Positions 34,112 to 42,536 of a stretch of DNA of 64,000 nt are shown here, piece by piece. How positions within the stretch are numbered: position 1 is the first letter of the stretch; each line of letters begins with the position of its first letter. This stretch comes from Selenomonas sp. AB3002 (GTDB lineage Bacteria; Bacillota; Negativicutes; Selenomonadales; Selenomonadaceae). Below the pieces are notes generated by a model. The model was given only the letters and a program-made list of their open reading frames with translations, was not told where the DNA came from and ran no database searches. A program made the position numbers and the translations under genes. Location: assembly GCF_000702545.1 (NCBI RefSeq), contig NZ_JNIO01000005.1, positions 62,001 to 126,000 of the forward strand. The letters run 5' to 3'.

Positions 34112-35690
34112 ACTCAAACTTCGCACAAGAGAAACAGGCCAGCACCTATGTGCGGTGTAGAGCCATGACTCCTAGAAAGTCTGCCTCATGCACAGCGTTT
34201 CAAACACTTGTTCCATAAATTCGGCAGATTTTCCAAGAACAAATCGAGCATCATGTCCAGTTCCTTTTCCATAAAAAACGTCTTTCCCTTTACCGTAGCA
34301 ATAAGTTCTTTCAAGAGCAACACCAAGGCATCGAGATAACGCAGATCCTGCAATTCGTCATAAGCGAGATAGAATAGCTCACCTATGCTCCGTTTATCGA
34401 CATTCCGGCGCTGCTCTAGTGACAACATCATATACCTTGCAAATACAACGGATACATGTGATGTCATTGCATCATAAGACAGAGCGTGGCTTTCTTTCCC
34501 AAGTTTCAGGAATGACTTGCATATCTTGAAGAAAACCTCGATATTCCAGCGCTTTCCATAAGTCTGGATGATGTCTTCCTCAGACAAACAGGTATCTGTG
34601 GATACCAAGATTAGATAGTCCTTGGGGTTGCTTCTGTTCCTAACGAAAACGAGTTTGACTGGCAGAGTTTTTCCTTCCTTTACCACCGCCGCCTCTACTG
34701 AAAGCAGATACTTTGAGCAACCAGGACGCTTTTTAGACTGGCGAAAGATTGCCATTACACTCTTCATGCGTTCGTCATGAAGGAAATGACTGTTTTCAGA
34801 CTTTTTTACCATAGCAATGGCATCGAAGCCGAGTTCCTTGACTTGAACAAGGGAAGACGGTGAACAGAACCAGGTGTCAAAAAGAACGTAGCGGGCTGGA
34901 ATCTCCATAGATTTTGCCTCAGCCAAGAGCTTCTGCATAACAACGGTAGCCTTAGTCTGTGCCAGCTTGCGCTGTTTCCCGCCGTTGCTACGCGAGTCGA
35001 TCTTATCCGAAGACTCCTGCAGCCGATTGACACGATTGGCAGATGAAAGCAGACAGTGGCTGAGTGGCAGAAACGAATTCCCATCACTCCAGCCGAGAGT
35101 CAGCATGCGGAACCCCCGCGTATACTTGTGCTCGACGTGGTCAAACACCTTGGCAAGCAGCTCCACATTCTTGGAACGTGCCCTGCTTAACAAGGAGTCA
35201 TCGATGATAAGCACGTTGCGCCGGTTTTCATTGGTAAGAGGTACAATTTTTTGAATGATGGATTTACCAAGCTGCAGAGTGAATTTGCGCCAGTTGACAC
35301 AACTGGAATTCATGAAACGGTAAAAGGTATCTTTAGCAAAGGGAATAACAGATGAATCCATCTTTTCCTGCTGATAAAAGGACTTGTTGCGAAAGGCATT
35401 CTCGAACGCAACCTTAAACACATTGCTTACAGAGAAACCGCGAACCTTATAGGCATTGCAGGCCTTGAGTATCTTGCCAACATGGAATTCTTCCAGGAAA
35501 CAAGATATTTTTGAAGAAAGTTGTTCACCAAAGATATGATTCTGTGATACAATGTTCATGGCATAAGCCCTCCGTTTATGTTATGATTGCTGTCACTTTC
35601 ATTATACAAAACGGAGAGAGCTTATGCTATTTTTTTAGGAAATGGTACAAGTCGAATAATTTGGCAGTTTCACAACTGCGAAGTTTGAGT
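34112..35690 (-). mobile_element. IS4-like insertion sequence
   Basis: 1579 bp. Left end ACTCAAACTTCGCA (34112) matches the reverse complement of the right end (finishing at 35690) for 14 bp exactly and then imperfectly to about 28 bp. GGTATA stands directly outside both ends (34106-34111, 35691-35696), an apparent 6-bp target duplication. One intact transposase gene. Joining the flanks gives GGTATAAT, so the insertion may have split a -10 box. It separates the DUF1836 gene from the second module. Confidence 0.85.
34186..35559 (-). CDS. IS4-family DDE transposase
   Basis: 457 residues, complete. The catalytic acids can be placed: Asp in VLIIDDSLLSRAR (near residue 115), Asp in YVLFDTWFCSPSSL (near residue 225) and Glu in the Y-(2)-R-(3)-E-(6)-K-like block YGKRWNIEVFFKICK (near residue 335). 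Such transposases move by cut and paste. The gene fills nearly the entire element between the inverted repeats and starts with ATG at 35557-35559. Confidence 0.93.
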   Translation of the reverse strand: MNIVSQNHIFGEQLSSKISCFLEEFHVGKILKACNAYKVRGFSVSNVFKVAFENAFRNKSFYQQEKMDSSVIPFAKDTFYRFMNSSCVNWRKFTLQLGKSIIQKIVPLTNENRRNVLIIDDSLLSRARSKNVELLAKVFDHVEHKYTRGFRMLTLGWSDGNSFLPLSHCLLSSANRVNRLQESSDKIDSRSNGGKQRKLAQTKATVVMQKLLAEAKSMEIPARYVLFDTWFCSPSSLVQVKELGFDAIAMVKKSENSHFLHDERMKSVMAIFRQSKKRPGCSKYLLSVEAAVVKEGKTLPVKLVFVRNRSNPKDYLILVSTDTCLSEEDIIQTYGKRWNIEVFFKICKSFLKLGKESHALSYDAMTSHVSVVFARYMMLSLEQRRNVDKRSIGELFYLAYDELQDLRYLDALVLLLKELIATVKGKTFFMEKELDMMLDLFLENLPNLWNKCLKRCA

Positions 35691-35696
35691 GGTATA

Positions 35697-36004
35697 ATTA
35701 ATTTCTCCCTATGAGGGAATTAAGAAAGTGGCGAATCGTAGATACGAGGCGTTCCTGCGGAGCTTTCGGCCTTGCCGCAAATTGCGTCTTATCGAACTAC
35801 AGACTTATCGTAGGATGAATGGCGATAGCACGGTTGCATGATACGTACTGGCGTAGAAAAATGAGACTTGTGTCTCTATGCCTTATTTATCATATGCATG
35901 GCTCTGAACCATTCTATTTTATGTGTGGGCTCATAGTTCATCCACACCTGAACCGAATTCCCCTCGATGCCTGTCCCTGCTCAAGCGGCTGATGCCGCTC
36001 GTAA
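35697..36004. other. Intergenic region right of the IS4-like element
   Basis: No credible frame on either strand. It contains AGCGGC/GCCGCT with a 4-nt loop (about 35985-36000), which may end transcripts of the gene at 36005. The rest is unexplained; it begins with the second half of a split TATAAT-like sequence. Confidence 0.4.
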
Positions 36005-36634
36005 TTATTTCTCCATCAATTCCTCAATGATAAAGCTTTCTTCCCCTGCCAAATCGAACTTCGGCTCATAATCTACCTGGGTGTGCAAAAGAGCTTCGTC
36101 TATCTTGATGGATACCTCATCAGACTCACGTGTCAGTTCCTTTACCATTGCTCGTACCTTGTTCCTGTCGTAGTCTATGGTCATGATACGGTCAATATCG
36201 TAGCAGTAGGTGGTCTGGTTGCCGTCATTGTTGAAGACGTAGCCCCGGCCTTCGCCCTTCTGCAATACGTGGGAACTCTTGCGGTTGGCAAGCAGCTGCA
36301 TAGTCATGAGGAATGACCGGCGGCTCTTGTTTGCATCCACTGCAGCATCAAGGTTGAAGGACATACCAGCCTTGGCCTTGCCGATGGCCAGACCAAGCTG
36401 TTCTTTCTCATGCATCAGTTGCTGCCATATATCTATTAGCTTCCCTACCTCAAACATTTCTTCGGATTTGCGGCTGACATCTACGCTTTCATCCTGCTGC
36501 CCGGCCAAGGCTTTGCTGCGGAGGTGTTTTTCCATGACAGTCATCACATTGTCTATACCAGATAGATAATGGCCTATGTAGTCCAAAAGCTCACCTATTT
36601 TGTTCTGTGCCTGAAAGGCTTCCTTTAAATTCAT
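36005..36634 (-). CDS. Hypothetical helical protein of module 2
   Basis: 209 residues, no recognised family. Two helical stretches (ELLDYIGHYLSGIDNVMTVM, WQQLMHEKEQLGLAIGKAK) flank a short beta-like section with GRGYVFNNDGNQTTYCYDID. The C-terminus is again helical and acidic. ATG with GGAGG 9 nt upstream. It is the last gene of the second module and may be a cytoskeletal or toxin accessory; nothing in the sequence decides this. Confidence 0.7.
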   Translation of the reverse strand: MNLKEAFQAQNKIGELLDYIGHYLSGIDNVMTVMEKHLRSKALAGQQDESVDVSRKSEEMFEVGKLIDIWQQLMHEKEQLGLAIGKAKAGMSFNLDAAVDANKSRRSFLMTMQLLANRKSSHVLQKGEGRGYVFNNDGNQTTYCYDIDRIMTIDYDRNKVRAMVKELTRESDEVSIKIDEALLHTQVDYEPKFDLAGEESFIIEELMEK

Positions 36635-36763
36635 AGTATCATGCCTCCTATGAGATTATCTCTTCTACCCAATTACCCAATATACGTGCACGCATATCTA
36701 TGTGTCATAACTTTCGATGTCTGGCTCCAATCTTTCTGAATAATATTCTCTATCTAGTCCAGA

Positions 36764-37405
36764 CTAATTGCTCTGCCATATATTCCCTGTAAGAACGTCC
36801 ATACAAGAAAGTTTGCCTTCAGTCTTTTTGGCAGATGTATCCATCATGATTACCTTTCCTCTGATCAACGGCGTGTATCTTCCAGGAATCAGTTTGCATA
36901 TCTGGGTATGCCCCACCACAAGCACGGCCTCACCGTTATAACTGGATTTTATTATCTCTTCATTGTAAATAAGCAGGTCTCTGGGGGTCTGGTCATCTAA
37001 AGACCTCGCAGAATTGACGCCTGCATGACAGAAGAAGAAACGCATGTTCCCAACCGTTGCTTCATAGCTGAATGGCATGGTTGCGAGGAAATCATGATAC
37101 ACAGGTGCCATTTCCCAGCGTTTCTCTCTGGAAATCCATAGTACAGAACCAGCATCTGAACGCCTGTATGCATCTAATATCACTTGGTCTGTATTTCCCC
37201 GCAGGAATACAGTGTTCTGTTGTTGGTGCTGCATGAGCCAATCCAGCACTTCGCAGGGCTTGTCTCCTCCTTGTATGTAATCCCCAAGGAATATCAGCAG
37301 GTCTTCTTCTGGGTTGAAGTACAGCTGAGAGTAAAGCGACACCAATTTATCATATTGGCCATGGACATCGCCTACGGCTAGTATACGCCTATATTCCACC
37401 GTCAT
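36764..37405 (-). CDS. Calcineurin-like metallophosphoesterase lacking the GNH histidine
   Basis: 213 residues from ATG 37403-37405 (AGGAGG very close upstream; GTG at 37397-37399 is an alternative). The fold's motifs are AVGDVHGQYD (first), FLGDYIQGGD (usually GDYVDRG), LRGNTDQV (usually GNHE), FFCHAGVNS and VVGHTQIC. Two changes stand out: the acid-catalysis His of GNH is Thr, and the D-R of GDYVDRG is Q-G. The metal ligands mostly remain. It resembles PrpA-type Ser/Thr phosphatases. It may be a weakened phosphatase or a nucleotide- or phosphopeptide-binding protein. Confidence 0.82.
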   Translation of the reverse strand: MTVEYRRILAVGDVHGQYDKLVSLYSQLYFNPEEDLLIFLGDYIQGGDKPCEVLDWLMQHQQQNTVFLRGNTDQVILDAYRRSDAGSVLWISREKRWEMAPVYHDFLATMPFSYEATVGNMRFFFCHAGVNSARSLDDQTPRDLLIYNEEIIKSSYNGEAVLVVGHTQICKLIPGRYTPLIRGKVIMMDTSAKKTEGKLSCMDVLTGNIWQSN

Positions 37406-37494
37406 TCCCTCCTGTCCAGTACTACTTCGACATCTTCCGTTTTGTTCCTTCATTATAGTGAAAGAAACACACGCTGTCGTTAATCTCAAGTTAT

Positions 37495-38037
37495 TTAGTA
37501 TACTATGATCTTATCCCAAAAGTCCCGCATGGCCTCCAGCTCATGGGATTCAGCAATGCCGGTCTTGCACCACACCGCAAAATGTTCGCTGCTGGTGTAA
37601 CCAGTCTTCCCTAGTGCCTGTTCTGCCCTGTATGCTGTCTCTTCATGGGTATACCGCTTATAACGCCGGGCCTTTTCTGCTTGTTCCAACAACCGCCATA
37701 GTTTGTGTTGTGGCATCACAAAGCTGCTTATCGGTGAGAGCAATTGGAATTTCCTCATACGTCCATAGGTCTTAGGGAACTCACAGATAGTGCAGCTTTC
37801 TGCTTCCTGCAAGAAATCTCTAAGAGAACGCTTATGAACCTGTTTGGTGCCTTCGGGGCTTTTGCCGTATAGGATGATGGCCTCACCTGTCCAGATGCCA
37901 TAGCGGTTAAAGAGGCCATTTCTCACACATAGAACATCACCACGTACAAGTTCGCGCCGTCGATGGCGGGAAGAGCCTGAACAAAATCCCTGTCCCAAGA
38001 GGCCTTTTAACAGGATGTTTAATAATTGGTCAGTCAT
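37495..38037 (-). CDS. LRAT-like protein with apparently missing catalytic residues
   Basis: 180 residues. Resemblance to lecithin:retinol acyltransferase-like NlpC/P60 relatives comes from LVRGDVLCVRNGLFNRYGIW near residue 30 and EEHFAVWC-type SSEHFAVWCKTG near residue 160. In active members this last block is NCEHF, with catalytic Cys; here the two residues before EHF are Ser-Ser. The usual His of H-Y-G-I-Y is Arg (FNRYGIW), and the second His (V-I-H-Y) is Leu in AIILYG. All three catalytic positions seem lost. It could be a binding protein for lipid or membrane. ATG with GGAGGGAG upstream. Confidence 0.6.
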   Translation of the reverse strand: MTDQLLNILLKGLLGQGFCSGSSRHRRRELVRGDVLCVRNGLFNRYGIWTGEAIILYGKSPEGTKQVHKRSLRDFLQEAESCTICEFPKTYGRMRKFQLLSPISSFVMPQHKLWRLLEQAEKARRYKRYTHEETAYRAEQALGKTGYTSSEHFAVWCKTGIAESHELEAMRDFWDKIIVY

Positions 38038-38063
38038 TTGGCTCCCTCCATCTATACGGGCTT

Positions 38064-38690
38064 TTATGCCGATTGTGCCAACATCTTCATGACGTTCTTT
38101 CTTAGGCTGCGGAGATATGAACGCAACGGAATCATAATGTCTGCCCCATTGTACAACATAGCTGTATGAATGAAATATGATTCTGCCATGTTCATAAGCA
38201 GTTCGTTGTTGGCCAATAGGTAATGTGTTTCTTCAAATGGATTCCACCAATCCACCTTTTCCAATGAATCGAACCTTGCCTTGTCTACCAGCCGACTGCC
38301 CAACCCACCAATATTGGCCACGATATCATCGTGTGCGGCAATAACCTCCTGCCTGACCTTCCTGAAACTTGGAGATGGCTCCACATAAGTCTTTTGAGCT
38401 TCTTTGAATATAGCCTCATATTCCTCTTGCAAGTCTTCCAGTTCATTCAGATGTTGTCGGACATTCTCTGCATAGGCATCACGCATACGGGTCTCATACT
38501 GCTTTGCGGCCTCTCGAATGGCTCTATTGATGTCCTTTTTGCTGTGTTCCAGTTCATCACGAACAAACAACACAGTAATACAACTTGGCTCTGACCAGTT
38601 TTGATGGTAGTCAGCATCTACATTGGTTAGGAACGCTTCTCCCCTTGTCTGTATGCTCTCTGCTGACTGATTGTTCTTTTCGACACTCAT
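38064..38690 (-). CDS. Coiled-coil hypothetical protein of module 2
   Basis: 208 residues. Residues 45-125 are strongly helical (INRAIREAAKQYETRMRDAY, LNELEDLQEEYEAIFKEAQ), a likely coiled coil. The C-terminal third has aromatic and hydrophobic stretches (VDWWNPFEETHYLLANNELL) but no clear membrane helix. No recognised family. I chose ATG 38688-38690, with GAGGTG upstream; a longer GTG form overlaps the membrane protein stop by 4 bp. Cotranscribed with FtsZ-like 2. Confidence 0.68.
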   Translation of the reverse strand: MSVEKNNQSAESIQTRGEAFLTNVDADYHQNWSEPSCITVLFVRDELEHSKKDINRAIREAAKQYETRMRDAYAENVRQHLNELEDLQEEYEAIFKEAQKTYVEPSPSFRKVRQEVIAAHDDIVANIGGLGSRLVDKARFDSLEKVDWWNPFEETHYLLANNELLMNMAESYFIHTAMLYNGADIMIPLRSYLRSLRKNVMKMLAQSA

Positions 38691-38713
38691 GATGATATAC
38701 ACCTCATTGTAAA

Positions 38714-39184
38714 TCACACTCCAGTGGGAGCAACACTCGGCTTCAGGGAGGCCAGCGTCTCATCCAGCGATTTGGTTAAGTCCTCCATGGAACTTTTGAA
38801 GTTGATGATGGCACCAGTGCTTTCATCTAAATCATCCAGGCTGCCGCCGGGCAGTGCCTGCTCCCGCAGATCAGCAATGATTTCTTCTCCCCGCTTCTCC
38901 AGAGTGGCTTGCAATTCCTTGATGGAGGCACTTACCTCAGCGTATACCTTTTCCCGTTGCTCATCAGTGGTGCATTCTTCCATTGCCCACTCAGCATCAC
39001 GGCGTACCTTCTCCACCAGAAGCTCCATGCCGTCTGTCTCTGTCTTGGGGGCTTTAATGCGAGGCCTTTCATCGTAATCCTCCTCATAGTCATTAGACTT
39101 GCATTCAGACTCCAGCCAAGCGGCCAATGCCAATCCGGCCACGCCACCTGCTGCCAACAAAAGCCCATTTTTCCACCATGTCAT
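38714..39184 (-). CDS. One-pass membrane protein 2, paralogue of protein 1
   Basis: 156 residues. The N-terminus MTWWKNGLLLAAGG and the glycine/alanine-rich transmembrane helix that follows are nearly identical to the protein at 30509-30946. The middle is a more charged, variable linker (KSNDYEEDYDERPRIKAP), then the same coiled-coil-like domain (EKVYAEVSASIKELQATLEK) and a short C-terminal tail. ATG with GGAGGAG upstream. It follows FtsZ-like 2 by 104 bp, so the FtsZ-plus-tether pair is duplicated as a unit. Confidence 0.78.
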   Translation of the reverse strand: MTWWKNGLLLAAGGVAGLALAAWLESECKSNDYEEDYDERPRIKAPKTETDGMELLVEKVRRDAEWAMEECTTDEQREKVYAEVSASIKELQATLEKRGEEIIADLREQALPGGSLDDLDESTGAIINFKSSMEDLTKSLDETLASLKPSVAPTGV

Positions 39185-39288
39185 ACCAATCTCCTCCAAT
39201 CTTTACTATTCGCAGGGTTACTTATTAACCTCAAGAATTTTAAAAGCATTATCTTCGTATAATTCTTACTTTCAAAGCCATTTTTTGT

Positions 39289-40257
39289 TCATTTCGATAG
39301 AACAAGATTCATCTTCTCTGTAGACTCAAAACCAGATGCTATTATAGTTGCTTTTACAGTATCACCGAGACTGTTATCTATAGCGGCACCCCAAATTATG
39401 TTGACGTTATCAGTAGTCATTTTATGAATTGTCTCAATTGCTTCGTTTATTTCAAACATGCTTAGTTTATTATCGGAACCTGTTATATTGATAATGATGG
39501 ATTTGGCATCTTTGATACTCTCATCAAACATTGTAAGTGCAGCTGCCTCCGTCACTGCTTCCATTGATGCATTTTCCCCTGTGCCAGTACCTATGCCTAC
39601 AGCTGCTGTGCTTGCATTCCTTAAAATCAATTGCACATCTGCAAAATCAAGGTTAATAAGCTCTGGCTCTATAAGGAGACTTTCTATGCTTTGAATCACT
39701 TCAGCTATAAGCTTATCAATCTCTAAGCTAAGATTAGAAGTATCTTCGTTATCCTTTTTAACTGAAAGAATTCGGTCACTATTTATGGCAATAACTGCAT
39801 CTGCACATCCCTTAAGCTTTGAAAGCCTCTCTTTAACTTTGCGTTTCCGAAATGGGTCTTCATCTGTACCTGTAAATTTGACAATGGCAACAGTCAAAGC
39901 TTTTGTATCTTTTACCAATGAGGTTATCATTGGTGTAATTTCCGAACCCGTATTGTCACCTAAGTCAGCTATGATAAATGTCATATCTGAATTATCAATT
40001 GCCGCCAAAATATCATCATGACTTTCCTTGGCAGACTGCACATAAGCAAATCCACTATCAATCTTTTCTCCAAGCTGTAATCTCGTGGGAGCAAGTGACC
40101 TCGAAAGACCTTTAGCATCCGTATTTATAGCTATGAATTTCACACCTTTAATCCCCATATTTATAAAACGATTCAAAGAAATGCAGCCATCATCGCCAAT
40201 GCCAATGACTTGTATATAAGCCAAGGTATCCAAGCCGTAATCATCTAGCTCAAACAT
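39289..40257 (-). CDS. FtsZ homologue 2 with degenerate nucleotide-binding motifs
   Basis: 322 residues. Overall alignment to FtsZ homologue 1 is clear (IAINTDAKGL, NLDFADVQLILRNAST, GENASMEAV), including the catalytic T7 loop NLDFADV. The GTP-binding tubulin signature GGGTGSG has become GDNTGSE (LGDNTGSEITPM). The glycine-rich first loop is VIGIGDDGCISLNR instead of VVGVGGGGGN. So it likely binds GTP poorly, while its T7 loop could still serve a neighbour's GTP site or cap a filament of homologue 1. It also lacks the C-terminal tail. ATG 40255-40257, AAGGAGG 6 nt upstream. Confidence 0.88.
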   Translation of the reverse strand: MFELDDYGLDTLAYIQVIGIGDDGCISLNRFINMGIKGVKFIAINTDAKGLSRSLAPTRLQLGEKIDSGFAYVQSAKESHDDILAAIDNSDMTFIIADLGDNTGSEITPMITSLVKDTKALTVAIVKFTGTDEDPFRKRKVKERLSKLKGCADAVIAINSDRILSVKKDNEDTSNLSLEIDKLIAEVIQSIESLLIEPELINLDFADVQLILRNASTAAVGIGTGTGENASMEAVTEAAALTMFDESIKDAKSIIINITGSDNKLSMFEINEAIETIHKMTTDNVNIIWGAAIDNSLGDTVKATIIASGFESTEKMNLVLSK

Positions 40258-40291
40258 ATTATTATCCTCCTTATACATGGTAGGCTAATCT

Positions 40292-41194
40292 TTATACTCC
40301 TAATGAGTACGCCACATACTTTTTACGACACTCTCTGCAAAATTTTCTTAATTTATCATTTTTGATAACAGCACTGATATCGTTTAAATGATTACTTATG
40401 CGATAATATATTATCCCTTCCTGGTTGTTATCGATAAAGTTTTTTACATCCCTTAGTATTTGTCTGTATAAAAGAACCGCCTTTATTACTTCAGGATTGT
40501 AACCGATTCTGGCATTTCTTTCAGCAGATAAATCTACATTATCAATTCCTAAATATGAATCAGCTAAAGCTATTACTGAACTGCAGTAGTTATCAAAACA
40601 TTCATCTCGAAGCAATATTAAATCTTTATTATCAACATCTAAGTCAATATGACGAATGTGTTTTATTATAAACCGATATGCTTTTGTCGCTAATGTGATA
40701 TCTTTAATTTCATTTGCTTTTTTTGCGGCCAATTTATACCAATACAATCCTTTTTCAACGTCAAATTCTCTTGTTACATATGCCACACCAATATATGCTG
40801 TGTCCTTTGGACACTTGAAATCACGTAATATATACGAATTACCTACCTCCAGCATAGCCTTAATATTCCCTTTTTCAGCAGCTTTCTCAAACCAATCAAG
40901 TGCTTTATAGCCATCTATTTCTACCGCATATCCATAGGAATATGCACGTCCTAAACGGTACATACCATTATCATTCCCTAATTTTGCCGCCTCTCTAAAG
41001 TATTTTAACGATATTTCAAGGTCACGTTTGCAAGCAAATCCCTCATTGTATATTTCTCCCAAGCATACCATTGCTTCGCTACTGCCCATTGCTGCAGCCG
41101 TTTTATAAGCTTCCATGGCTACACCATAATCTCTGTTGTCCAGAGAAACCTTTCCCTTAATCAACAGTTCATCAATTTGCTTGTCCTTATCCAT
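40292..41194 (-). CDS. Sel1-repeat (TPR-like) protein
   Basis: 300 residues. About four Sel1-type helical repeats occur between residues 25 and 135, with repeat hallmarks AMVCLGEIYNEGFACKRDLE, ISLKYFREAAKLGNDNGMYR, LGRAYSYGYAVEIDGYKALD and WFEKAAEKGNIKAMLEVGNS. The remainder is helical. Sel1 proteins mediate protein-protein contacts in signalling and stress complexes. ATG with TTAGGAGGATT upstream. It is the first gene of the FtsZ-2 operon, 34 bp before the FtsZ gene, so it probably scaffolds or targets that protein. Confidence 0.88.
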   Translation of the reverse strand: MDKDKQIDELLIKGKVSLDNRDYGVAMEAYKTAAAMGSSEAMVCLGEIYNEGFACKRDLEISLKYFREAAKLGNDNGMYRLGRAYSYGYAVEIDGYKALDWFEKAAEKGNIKAMLEVGNSYILRDFKCPKDTAYIGVAYVTREFDVEKGLYWYKLAAKKANEIKDITLATKAYRFIIKHIRHIDLDVDNKDLILLRDECFDNYCSSVIALADSYLGIDNVDLSAERNARIGYNPEVIKAVLLYRQILRDVKNFIDNNQEGIIYYRISNHLNDISAVIKNDKLRKFCRECRKKYVAYSLGV

Positions 41195-41305
41195 GAGTTA
41201 ATCCTCCTAAGCTATCAATGCCAACCGATTAACTGAGGGTATGCCATTGTCCTCAACATGTATATGCTTGGTAATGATTTCAGTATATCTAATAGTGAAA
41301 TAGAA

Positions 41306-41328
41306 AAGGTTGCCTGCTAGGCAACCTT
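41306..41328. terminator. GGTTGCCT palindrome, copy 2
   Basis: AAGGTTGCCT pairs with AGGCAACCTT across three bases (GCT). It lies 9 nt after the HTH-B stop and is followed on the minus strand by TTCTATTTC, so it can act as terminator before the Sel1/FtsZ-2 operon. Confidence 0.7.
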
Positions 41329-41337
41329 CAAATTTTT

Positions 41338-41874
41338 TTATTCTGTTTTTGACTTACGCCAGTTTGTTAGTGGTTTGAAGCCCCTCAAATCCAACTGTAT
41401 GTTGAGATCATCAATGCTATATATCCTGTTTTTGATAAAATATTCCACGATAAGGTCGCTCTTGCTACTGTGTGACAGCGTATATCCGGCTCTTCCTATC
41501 AGATCTGTTGTCTCTTCCAGATTCAGATGCAGAGCTATGGCAAAGGCTAATGCAGTTTCTTTAGACGGATGGTAGTCATCATCCCCTTTGATTTTAGAGA
41601 AATGGGATTTTGTAAGACCAGCTTTGGTATATATATCTGCCGGTTTCCTTCCTTTCTCTGCTATTAGGCGAAGTAGTTTCTCAGAAAAACTAAGCTCTAA
41701 TTTCTTCATCAGGAAATCCAATGCCCACTTGGCACCACTTATACGGCTGCCTCCTGTGGAATACATTGGCCCCATGGATTCAAAAAAATCCTTTATCTTT
41801 ATACTGCTTCGATGAAGGTGCTTTTTTATATAGGCATCTACTTTTGCGGTAATATCTAAATTCTCTTTGACCAT
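41338..41874 (-). CDS. HTH protein B, paralogue of HTH protein A
   Basis: 178 residues. Residues 70-145 match HTH protein A closely (LSFSEKLLRLIAEKGRKPAD, YTKAGLTKSHFSKIKGDDDY, HPSKETALAFAIALHLNLEE). An extra 65-residue N-terminal region (HLHRSSIKIKDFFESMGPMY) is unique to this copy. The C-terminus SLDDLNIQLD-like RGFKPLTNW corresponds to GAKPLTNRL in protein A. ATG 41872-41874 with GGGAGGGT upstream. It precedes the second FtsZ module just as HTH-A precedes the first, which suggests regulation of each. Confidence 0.82.
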   Translation of the reverse strand: MVKENLDITAKVDAYIKKHLHRSSIKIKDFFESMGPMYSTGGSRISGAKWALDFLMKKLELSFSEKLLRLIAEKGRKPADIYTKAGLTKSHFSKIKGDDDYHPSKETALAFAIALHLNLEETTDLIGRAGYTLSHSSKSDLIVEYFIKNRIYSIDDLNIQLDLRGFKPLTNWRKSKTE

Positions 41875-41956
41875 GGTTACACCCTCCCAGACAGGCTGAA
41901 AACCCGCCTGACAATACGCCAAAGCGGGCTTACATCATACGCTCTTTTCTGCTATA

Positions 41957-42451
41957 TCATTCTTGTGCTTTATCCTTTAACCTCCTGGCTGCCATCCTCT
42001 TTTTGGCTTCTTCTAATGTAATTACCTCAATATCTTCCGATTCAGTCTTAGGATGCGTTATAACGGCATTATAGAATTTTACTGCTTCTTCACTGCCACT
42101 GAACGCATACTCTTCATTCCAATGCTCTATATGTTTCTGAAGGAATTTAATGATATGTTCTTGAAACAATTCTCGAATGAAATTGAATATATATTTTTTC
42201 TTTTTTGTATCTATAGTCATAGTACAAGGAGTCATGCCGTTGTACTCAAACTCGATTACTATATCTCCATATGCTTTTGTAGGTAGCCATGCTATAAGCT
42301 TATAATTCATCCAGTCATAATCATCGAGCACAACTGATGTAGCAAATTCATCTATTTTATTTCTGAAATTAAATGATGATTTATTATATACGATTGGCTC
42401 AAACACTGTGTTGTCTTTGAGAGCATACTTTCTAAATTTCCTTCTTCTCAT
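41957..42451 (-). CDS. Hypothetical protein, paralogue of the 42537 gene
   Basis: 164 residues, no recognised family. The central block with DYDWMNYKLIAWLPTKAYGD, the following C-T-M-T strand and FQEHIIKFLQKHIEHWNEEY aligns with the neighbouring gene, where about half the residues are shared. The start of the protein is basic (MRRRKFRKY). ATG 42449-42451 with GGAGATGAG upstream. The pair seems a tandem duplication of an accessory gene. Confidence 0.72.
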   Translation of the reverse strand: MRRRKFRKYALKDNTVFEPIVYNKSSFNFRNKIDEFATSVVLDDYDWMNYKLIAWLPTKAYGDIVIEFEYNGMTPCTMTIDTKKKKYIFNFIRELFQEHIIKFLQKHIEHWNEEYAFSGSEEAVKFYNAVITHPKTESEDIEVITLEEAKKRMAARRLKDKAQE

Positions 42452-42536
42452 ACTATCTCATCTCCGCTTAATTTGTTTTGTTATCATCTACCCTCTAAAT
42501 AGTCTTCCAAGCCGATTATGCCAGCCTGATATGCAG

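Noticed and set aside
33887-34126. Minus-strand 79-codon frame overlapping the DUF1836 terminator and the IS4-like left end.
   Set aside because: It spans a perfect terminator hairpin and the IS boundary, so it cannot be an ancestral gene.
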